DNA of 61,444 nucleotides from an uncultured Pseudomonadota bacterium (GTDB taxonomy: Bacteria; Pseudomonadota; Gammaproteobacteria; Steroidobacterales; Steroidobacteraceae), in assembly GCA_903838705.1 (NCBI GenBank), contig CAILZL010000024.1, positions 1-61,444 of the forward strand, written 5' to 3'. Below are positions 55,819 through 61,444 of this stretch, piece by piece. Under the pieces are notes generated by a model. That model was not told where the DNA came from and did no database searches. It worked only from the letters and a program-made list of their open reading frames with translations. A program made the translations under genes and the position numbers. Positions within the stretch are counted from its first letter, which is position 1; each line of letters opens with the position of its first letter.

Positions 55819-56346
55819 TCAATATGTCACTGTGACCGTCAATGAGTCGGTATAACTGCCCGGCACCACGTTGTATTGCAGAGCCGGTATCTTTCCATAA
55901 AGCGTGAAAGACACTGCAACCGTACTACCATTGTCACTAGCGCCGACCCAGCTGTTAGTAAATGTCGAACCAGTCCCATCACCCCAGACCTGTGTATAAG
56001 CTGAGTCCTTGTAGACGTTATAGTTCATGGAATTGGTACCGTTTTTCATGAGACGCTGGGCGAAAGTGCCACCACTACTGCCTGTACTGAGCGTAATGGT
56101 CGCCGTAGTACCCGTTGTCCTTACAGTGGTAGAGCAGGTAATAGTGACCGTACCACTGTTGTTCGTCTTGTCAGTGGCACTTGCGGGATCATAAACACCG
56201 AAGGTAATTCCGGTAGTCGAAACTGAGCATGAATCAATTCGGTAGGCAGCGTCGGCAATCCGGTAGGACGGCAAGCACAGGATGGCAACTGCAATCCCGT
56301 AACAGACTCTACGTAATCCGGACTTATTGATATTCAGGTAGATCAT
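55819..56346 (-). CDS. Spore coat U-family pilus subunit, probable tip subunit
   Basis: A 175-residue exported protein of the spore-coat-U domain family used in Csu-type pili. After the signal peptide (to about residue 33) only six residues precede the first Cys (Cys40); the three other subunits of the locus have about 16, which form the donor strand. A subunit lacking this strand can accept but not donate, as expected for the tip. C-terminal PGSYTDSLTVTVTY is typical. It overlaps the usher gene by 4 bp, the position of csuE. Confidence 0.85.
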   Translation of the reverse strand: MIYLNINKSGLRRVCYGIAVAILCLPSYRIADAAYRIDSCSVSTTGITFGVYDPASATDKTNNSGTVTITCSTTVRTTGTTATITLSTGSSGGTFAQRLMKNGTNSMNYNVYKDSAYTQVWGDGTGSTFTNSWVGASDNGSTVAVSFTLYGKIPALQYNVVPGSYTDSLTVTVTY

Positions 56347-58679
56347 GGCGAAACCCCTCGACAGGTCAGCGTGCCCAGATCCTGCAACGGATCAGCACTT
56401 GATTTGAATTCAAAATCCAACTGGCAGCGTTGTCCATCCGCCTCAACTAACACATGGTTTTGACTCGACAGACCAGTTAAATACAGACGGCCATTATCAG
56501 CCACTGTAAAAATCTCATCATTTGGTTGCAATTGCGCAGTGGCGCCGGCAGGGATGGGGCTTCCATTTGCATCAACAATGCGCATTTCCGCACTCAGCTT
56601 GCGGGTGACAGAAAACTCAACCATCACGCCGCTTCGATACCAGGGTGTAGCCACCTGCTGCAATTGACCTACCTGGGCATCCAGAGGCAAATCCTGCTCA
56701 TCAATGCTCAGCGTGTTGGGCTGGTATGCCATCAGGCGGGGTACGATTGCATAGCCCTTATTATCCGTAAGACCCACCAGCTGATTGCCATTGTATACAC
56801 GCACATTTGAGAAACCCGGTACGTGCACCAGCGCATAACTGTCATTAGTAGAACGGCTGGCAAAAACACGTCTACCTACGACCAGCACACTGCCCTGCGT
56901 CGAGAGCTGTCCCGCCACCTCACCCTGCTGCGAAACAACCTGAGCAGAATATGCGCCATAGTTAGACTGATAGGTTCCACCTGCCAGCAGATTACCGTCC
57001 TGCTGAACCTGCAACTGATAACCCAACCCCTGACCAACCGGCAATGACTGCTGAAGTGATGCGACTCCAGTTAAAGCTGATCCGGCTGAAGTCGTGTTGC
57101 GCTGTACTGATACCGAACTGCTGCCCTGATGTCCCATCGGGACGCTGACAAATAAACCTGCGGCAATATTCTTGTCACCCGCCAGGGATCGACTGGCATT
57201 GAATCCTGCAAATACTGCATGGGGCAGCTGGAACGTCAGGCCGGTGGTTGCCAGTCGAACCGGGGATCGATCAGTTTCGCGATAATCCTGACGGAAATAG
57301 CCAAGCCCGAGCGATACAACACGACCGAGACTGATACCCATTGAAGCATTCGCAACCAGCTCTGGCATGGACTGATCTGAATCCAGTCCCAGCTGCCAGA
57401 ATGACTGACTGGCCTTTTGTATATTCAATGCAAAGCCTGTATTGCCTGCCTGTTGCAGAAATCCGATTCCGAACAATGAACCCGCACCACGCTCACTGGA
57501 ACTATGAGCCATAGTGGTATTGATAACGCCAAACTTCGCCAGTGGCAATGCGGTACTCACACCCTCCGCATGCTCGCCGTGCTGCCCCCATTCACCATGC
57601 ACTTCACCGGTGAACCATGAGGTGAAGCCACGACGAAACGTAGCCGCTGCAAAGTGCTGCCCATAGTCATTACTTTGCACACCAAAATTATTCCGCAGTG
57701 CACCTGCCTCAAATGAAAAATCGTTCAGGCCCTGACGGATCAGAAATGAGCTGCCAAAAAAGCTGCTGTTCACCACCTGTTCACGCCCCAGCTGGTCACG
57801 TACTACCACCTGCATCTGACCGGGACCGGCCATGATCGGGATGTTGCTGATGGAGAAGGGTCCGGCAGGTACGGACTGCCTGCTGACCAGTGAGTTATTG
57901 ATAAAAACATCAACAGTAGAAGGAATCACTGCCGAACCCGATACGGTTTGCTGTGGCAACAACACCATGCCCGGCTGAGTTGCAAAATTGGTTGCATACT
58001 GCAACCCGGCGAAACGGACTGACTGACCCCAGCCCGAACCGCTACGACTGATGCTGTCGCCCAGTCGCCACGTCGCCATGTGCTCGGGCCGGTCATATGT
58101 CCAGACCGAATTCAGACGTACTGTATCACTGGACTCTCTGCTCTTTCGTGCCAGGAGTTCAGTTGTGCCTACGCCCATCGGTCCGGACAGACCCAATCCG
58201 AAACTACCGGCTTCCTGAGTCGTGCCTGAACTTCGTTGACCCAGCACGTCATAACTGAACAGCACACCCCATGCCGGAGTGACTGCACTTTGCCTCTTTG
58301 TTTCGCGACCCGTATAGGATGATGAATCGAAGGCCTCTGCTGGCACTTTCAGTGCGACACCCAGTGTTGCTTCATCAAGCGTCCAGGTCACACCCGGTAT
58401 GCTTGTAAGACGATAGTAGTCAACTCCGTCCAGCTCACGATCCGGTTTTACCGGGAGTCGAATTCTTAACTGGCGGAGCCCTTCGGAAGAAAAAAGCAGC
58501 GTGCTGTCAACTTCCCTCAGCACGACCTGAGCCCCTTCATTCTGGGGCAGGCCATTCATACTTATCTGAACAATCAGCTCTTCAGGAGGTGCAACTGAAG
58601 CGCCTGACAAACTGGTCTGTGCCAGCACAGACACAACAGGATTCAGCAAGATGACAGCAGACAGAACCAGCGATTTCAA
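56343..58679 (-). CDS. Outer-membrane fimbrial usher (FimD/CsuD-like)
   Basis: A 778-residue usher that forms the outer-membrane pore and assembly platform. A signal peptide is followed by an N-terminal chaperone-binding domain, a long barrel region, the plug-type segment VDVFINNSLVSRQSVPAGPFSISNIPIMAGPGQMQVVVRD around 250-300, and C-terminal domains with MVEFSVTRKLSAEMRIVDANGSPIPAGA. It matches the archaic (Csu) class through its partners. It lies 23 bp after the chaperone gene. Confidence 0.93.
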   Translation of the reverse strand: MKSLVLSAVILLNPVVSVLAQTSLSGASVAPPEELIVQISMNGLPQNEGAQVVLREVDSTLLFSSEGLRQLRIRLPVKPDRELDGVDYYRLTSIPGVTWTLDEATLGVALKVPAEAFDSSSYTGRETKRQSAVTPAWGVLFSYDVLGQRSSGTTQEAGSFGLGLSGPMGVGTTELLARKSRESSDTVRLNSVWTYDRPEHMATWRLGDSISRSGSGWGQSVRFAGLQYATNFATQPGMVLLPQQTVSGSAVIPSTVDVFINNSLVSRQSVPAGPFSISNIPIMAGPGQMQVVVRDQLGREQVVNSSFFGSSFLIRQGLNDFSFEAGALRNNFGVQSNDYGQHFAAATFRRGFTSWFTGEVHGEWGQHGEHAEGVSTALPLAKFGVINTTMAHSSSERGAGSLFGIGFLQQAGNTGFALNIQKASQSFWQLGLDSDQSMPELVANASMGISLGRVVSLGLGYFRQDYRETDRSPVRLATTGLTFQLPHAVFAGFNASRSLAGDKNIAAGLFVSVPMGHQGSSSVSVQRNTTSAGSALTGVASLQQSLPVGQGLGYQLQVQQDGNLLAGGTYQSNYGAYSAQVVSQQGEVAGQLSTQGSVLVVGRRVFASRSTNDSYALVHVPGFSNVRVYNGNQLVGLTDNKGYAIVPRLMAYQPNTLSIDEQDLPLDAQVGQLQQVATPWYRSGVMVEFSVTRKLSAEMRIVDANGSPIPAGATAQLQPNDEIFTVADNGRLYLTGLSSQNHVLVEADGQRCQLDFEFKSSADPLQDLGTLTCRGVSP

Positions 58680-58702
58680 AAGCAGGCTCCCTTGTCATCG
58701 AC

Positions 58703-59419
58703 TTATTGCACTTTAAGATCAACTTTCAGATCACCCGCATCGGAGAAACCTGTAAGGCTGAGCGTAGAATCATTGAACTGATGCCCGGAATCCGGTTTCA
58801 CTGTCCACTCCCGTGCCTGACCCGGTAGCAGGTAAGCAGCAGAGCTTTCCTTGCCGATCACTTCATTGCCGGCACTCAACTGCATATTCGCAACCTGAAC
58901 ATGGATGTTGCTGTTATTTTCAGCACGCAACAGCAGGGCACCGCCCTCAACCTTTCTGGCAGTCCAGTCAAGGTGCGGCTTGGCTTCCGCGGTCGGCTTT
59001 ACAAAAATGGGCACCGAGAGACGCAAGTTCATGGTCACGCCCGTTCCTTCAGTTTTAACCTGAGGACGGATCTCCGTGATGAACAGACGATACGCAATTT
59101 CGTTCTTTGGATCCGGACTGCGCCGCAAACCAAGACGAATGATCTGAGTTGCCTTGGCTGCCAGCGTGATAACAGGTGGAGTGACGATCAGTTCGCGGGT
59201 GTCCTGATACTCGTCCACCCCTTCCTTCTGAATCCAGGCATTTCCCACGACTTCGATTTTTACCGGCTCATCACTGTCATTGGTAATAGTGACAGAGCTT
59301 AATGGCTTGGCAGGGGAAAGCTCGACTCGCACCGGGGCCACGGTGAAGCTACCTGCGTGCGAAATGGCTGGAAAGAGTACAGCGAGACAGGTCAGCAAAC
59401 CTATAAAGTTAATTCGCAT
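58703..59419 (-). CDS. Fimbrial chaperone (PapD/CsuC-like)
   Basis: A 238-residue periplasmic chaperone with a signal peptide ending SHA. The immunoglobulin-like domains show FTVAPVRVELSPAKPLSSVTITNDS, TQIIRLGLRR and IAYRLFITEI, the usual chaperone signature. It folds subunits and delivers them to the usher. I take the ATG at 59419 with GGAG 9 bases upstream; the frame also has a GTG at 59434, but that would place the ribosome-binding site inside the gene. Confidence 0.93.
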   Translation of the reverse strand: MRINFIGLLTCLAVLFPAISHAGSFTVAPVRVELSPAKPLSSVTITNDSDEPVKIEVVGNAWIQKEGVDEYQDTRELIVTPPVITLAAKATQIIRLGLRRSPDPKNEIAYRLFITEIRPQVKTEGTGVTMNLRLSVPIFVKPTAEAKPHLDWTARKVEGGALLLRAENNSNIHVQVANMQLSAGNEVIGKESSAAYLLPGQAREWTVKPDSGHQFNDSTLSLTGFSDAGDLKVDLKVQ

Positions 59420-59439
59420 AAAATCAGTCTCCACACTTA

Positions 59440-59967
59440 TCAGTAGGTAACAGTCACAGTAATGGTATCGGAGTAATTGCCGGGCTTCGCCGTCGCATTT
59501 TTGCTAGCAGGAATCAATCCATAGACGACGAATGAGACATCGGTATTCAAGCCAGCCCCAGTCTTACCGGTATACATCGTCGTAGAGTTGGTGCCATCCC
59601 CCCAAAGCTGTGTATGGGCCAGATCTTTATAAAGATCGTAGTACAGCTTCTTGGTGGTATCGCCCGTCAATTCCATAGAACGTGCGTTGACTGCGCCACC
59701 ATTGGTACCGGCATTCAACGCAACCGAGGTGATTGGCGTTGTGTTAGTACATTTTATATTGATGGTCGTTGTCGCACTGAGATCAGTATTCAGCAGTGGG
59801 TTGTAATTCCCGAATGCCAGCGTCGTCACGGTGGGGGCCTGACAGGTGGCGCTCACCGATGCGGTATTGGTATCAGTAGCAGTGGCTGAGGCCGCCTCAA
59901 CGACATTGCTGATGCACAACGCCATCAGACTCAATAAACAGAAATACGGCCTGGGTACAATCCTCAT
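59440..59967 (-). CDS. Spore coat U-family pilus subunit
   Basis: A 175-residue subunit. After the signal peptide (to about residue 25) there are 16 residues of alternating pattern before the first Cys (Cys42), suitable as donor strand. LAFGNYNPL, TTPITSVALNAG, LWGDGT and GNYSDTITVTVTY are the conserved domain features. It lies between another subunit gene and the chaperone gene, like csuB. Confidence 0.9.
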   Translation of the reverse strand: MRIVPRPYFCLLSLMALCISNVVEAASATATDTNTASVSATCQAPTVTTLAFGNYNPLLNTDLSATTTINIKCTNTTPITSVALNAGTNGGAVNARSMELTGDTTKKLYYDLYKDLAHTQLWGDGTNSTTMYTGKTGAGLNTDVSFVVYGLIPASKNATAKPGNYSDTITVTVTY

Positions 59968-60020
59968 GATGTTAAGTCTAGATAACCACGTCGGTTCAAT
60001 TCTTCGACGCAGTCACAGAA

Positions 60021-60560
60021 TTAGTAGTTAATGGTGACGGTGATCGTGTCTGAGTAAGAACCCGGCACGACAGAGGTCTGGCTAGCCGGGATGGTGCCGT
60101 AAACGATGAGTGTCTGTGCGGAGCCCGTACCGGCACTACCGGTTACGTTATTGACCACGTTACCTGAAGTACCGTCACCCCAGATTGAGCTGTTACCTAC
60201 TGTGGTATACAGGTTGTAGCTGATGAGCTTTGTCGCATCCGTACCATTCAGCTCCATCTTTCGAGCATTGATCGTACCGGTACCCGAACCCGCACTCAGG
60301 GTAACAGAAGTAATTGGGGTGGTATTGGTACAGGTGATGGTGATGGTGGTCGTGGCCGTCAGGGCTGAGCCAGAGAGGGGGTTATAGGTACCAAATGCCA
60401 GGGCGCCGACGGATGGCGCATTGCAAGAACTTGTGACTGAAGAAGTGACACTGAATGTCGCCGTTTGAGTCGCCGCCCGCACAAGGCTCGTGCAAGCCAG
60501 CGACAACATCACCGCAAAAGAAAAATAATAATAATAATAATAATAATTCTTGCTACGCAT
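60021..60560 (-). CDS. Spore coat U-family pilus subunit with a poly-Tyr signal peptide
   Basis: A 179-residue subunit very similar to its downstream neighbour (LAFGTYNPL, TTPITSV, WGDGTS, PGSYSDTITVTINY). The signal peptide contains seven consecutive Tyr residues (6-12) encoded by a trinucleotide repeat, before the hydrophobic core. A donor-strand segment of about 16 residues precedes Cys46. Gain or loss of repeat units would keep the frame but change the length of the signal peptide. Confidence 0.88.
   Translation of the reverse strand: MRSKNYYYYYYYFSFAVMLSLACTSLVRAATQTATFSVTSSVTSSCNAPSVGALAFGTYNPLSGSALTATTTITITCTNTTPITSVTLSAGSGTGTINARKMELNGTDATKLISYNLYTTVGNSSIWGDGTSGNVVNNVTGSAGTGSAQTLIVYGTIPASQTSVVPGSYSDTITVTINY
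60524..60547. repeat. (AAT)8 microsatellite in a pilin signal-peptide coding region
   Basis: Eight perfect AAT units run from 60524 to 60547 and encode the poly-Tyr stretch on the minus strand. Trinucleotide slippage here would be in frame. Confidence 0.95.
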
Positions 60561-60652
60561 TGTTATTAATTATTTTGCCAATCCTGATAAACGGAAGAAT
60601 GGAAGACCATACATATCCGCATCAAAAGAAAGACAGGTCTGCTTACGGATCA

Positions 60653-60835
60653 TTATTGCCGCAACTCGCACGTCAGCTCATTAATACGACGCGCTGCTCT
60701 GATCATGATTTCTTTACAGCCGGGCGTTACATCCATATTGGCCGCCACCTGCAAAAGACCGATCAGCTCATGATCAGTAACGGCTGAGGTAGCCTCTACT
60801 TTGAGATAAGTCGGATCAAGCTGTGGATATCGCAT
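60653..60835 (-). CDS. Possible small protein between pilus subunit genes
   Basis: A 60-residue frame with an amphipathic, well-balanced composition (YLKVEATSAVTDHELIGLL, IMIRAARRINEL) and no signal peptide. It lies in the same direction as the pilus genes, in a 295-bp gap between two subunit genes. The ribosome-binding site is weak. No family is recognised; it may be chance. Confidence 0.35.
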   Translation of the reverse strand: MRYPQLDPTYLKVEATSAVTDHELIGLLQVAANMDVTPGCKEIMIRAARRINELTCELRQ

Positions 60836-60855
60836 AATTTATTTCTGCCGGGTTT

Positions 60856-61380
60856 TCAGTAGGTAACAGTAACCGTGATCGAATCAGAGTAGTTACCCGT
60901 TACAACATTGAGCTGATTCTTGGGAATCTTGCCGTATGCCGTAGCATTTACAGTTGTGCCCAGACCGGTTCCAGTTACGGTCAGTTTTCCATTGGTACTA
61001 CCGTCCATTACCTGTGTATACGTATTGGATGTGTAAATGTTGTACTGCATGGTACTGGCACCATTAGCCAAAAGACGTTGTGCAGTAGTCGCGCCGCTGG
61101 TCGTACCGGCACTGAATGTGATGGAGGGAACAGTGCCCGTAGTGCAGGCAACACTCACAGTGGTTGAGGCAGTGTTATCCGTGGCAGAGGTCGGATCGTA
61201 GGTACCGAATGCAAGCGTAGTTGCACTCAATGTCTGGCACAGTGCGTTCACACTGGCAGTCGAACTGAAACTGGTGGTCACCGTACCGGCAGTAGCCTGC
61301 ATCGAAAGGCCAGCCATCATAACCAGACCGGCAATCATCACTACCTTTCTCTGGCCTTGGTTCTGCGCTTGGATAGTCAT
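60856..61380 (-). CDS. Spore coat U-family pilus subunit, probable major subunit
   Basis: A 174-residue subunit and the first of the locus within the window, like csuA/B. The signal peptide ends near ATA (residue 31), and a Ser/Thr-rich donor strand (TVTTSFSSTASV) precedes Cys48. LAFGTYDPTSATDNTAS, TTAQRLLANG and GNYSDSITVTVTY are typical. I use the ATG at 61380; the frame is open 15 codons further upstream, to an ATG at 61425. Position and the strong subunit signature suggest that it is the main building block. Confidence 0.88.
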   Translation of the reverse strand: MTIQAQNQGQRKVVMIAGLVMMAGLSMQATAGTVTTSFSSTASVNALCQTLSATTLAFGTYDPTSATDNTASTTVSVACTTGTVPSITFSAGTTSGATTAQRLLANGASTMQYNIYTSNTYTQVMDGSTNGKLTVTGTGLGTTVNATAYGKIPKNQLNVVTGNYSDSITVTVTY

Positions 61381-61444
61381 AATCAAATCTCTTCTACTTG
61401 AAACAGGTGAAATAATTCCCTTCATGCGTTATCCCTGACTGGTG

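Noticed and set aside
1-61444. tRNA, rRNA, CRISPR arrays, insertion sequences or prophage
   Set aside because: I found no cloverleaf-like sequence with a T-loop motif, no transposase or integrase frame, and no repeat-spacer pattern by eye; a covariance-model scan would be decisive for small RNAs.

Overview
The window is a contiguous, gene-dense stretch of a gammaproteobacterial chromosome with about 65 protein genes and no RNA gene, CRISPR array or insertion sequence that I can recognise. The class assignment rests on three things: the block trmJ-iscS-isc..-ndk-rlmN-pilW-rodZ-hisS-yfgM-bamB-der, which is classic gammaproteobacterial synteny; a histidine operon with fused HisB and fused HisIE; and the Bam and Mla envelope systems. 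The SUF operon with SufU and SufT, a TrpR-family gene heading the his operon, and a MetX homologue of the serine-succinyltransferase type point towards the Xanthomonadales/Nevskiales/Steroidobacterales side of the class. I cannot name a genus from the sequence alone.

Layout. 1-13.6 kb (minus strand): metX-like acyltransferase, der, bamB, yfgM, hisS, rodZ, pilW, rlmN, ndk, a diguanylate cyclase, and a shrunken isc locus (iscA, a degenerate iscU-like gene, iscS) with trmJ. 13.7-18.8 kb: suhB, a yebC-family gene, and a very large membrane protein fused to a spermidine-synthase-like domain. 18.8-21.9 kb (minus): mlaFEDCB for phospholipid trafficking. 22.1-29.3 kb (plus): an Rrf2 regulator, sufBCDS, sufU, sufT, a Rieske protein and sixA. 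29.5-31 kb: lemA and a GIDE-domain protein. 31-35 kb (minus): a DUF481 outer-membrane protein, yhhQ, hslR, sppA. 35.1-37.2 kb (minus): rpsP-rimM-trmD-rplS with a clear promoter and terminator. 37.5-39.4 kb: an ABC-F ATPase. 39.5-47.2 kb (plus): TrpR-like regulator and hisGDCBHAFI. 47.3-49.7 kb: three exported proteins (esterase-like, DUF6152, uncharacterised). 49.9-50.8 kb: class I fructose-bisphosphate aldolase. 50.9-61.4 kb (minus): a surface/accessory region with a PilZ protein, a VPLPA-CTERM protein, a putative lipoprotein, a five-repeat secreted protein, a LuxR-type regulator, and a Csu-like archaic chaperone-usher pilus locus with four spore-coat-U subunits.

How the parts fit. Fe-S assembly is served mainly by a full SUF operon. 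The isc locus keeps IscS and IscA, but its IscU-like protein has lost two of three ligand positions, and hscBA, fdx and iscR are absent; the only Rrf2 regulator here sits in front of suf next to an IscR-type-1-like palindrome. Histidine synthesis is a single translationally coupled operon under a likely histidine- or tryptophan-responsive TrpR-family repressor that appears to bind its own promoter. The most distinctive single observation is that hisF seems to start at a non-canonical ATT codon. In the pilus locus the subunit gene after the usher lacks the N-terminal donor strand that the other three subunits have, which marks it as the likely tip.
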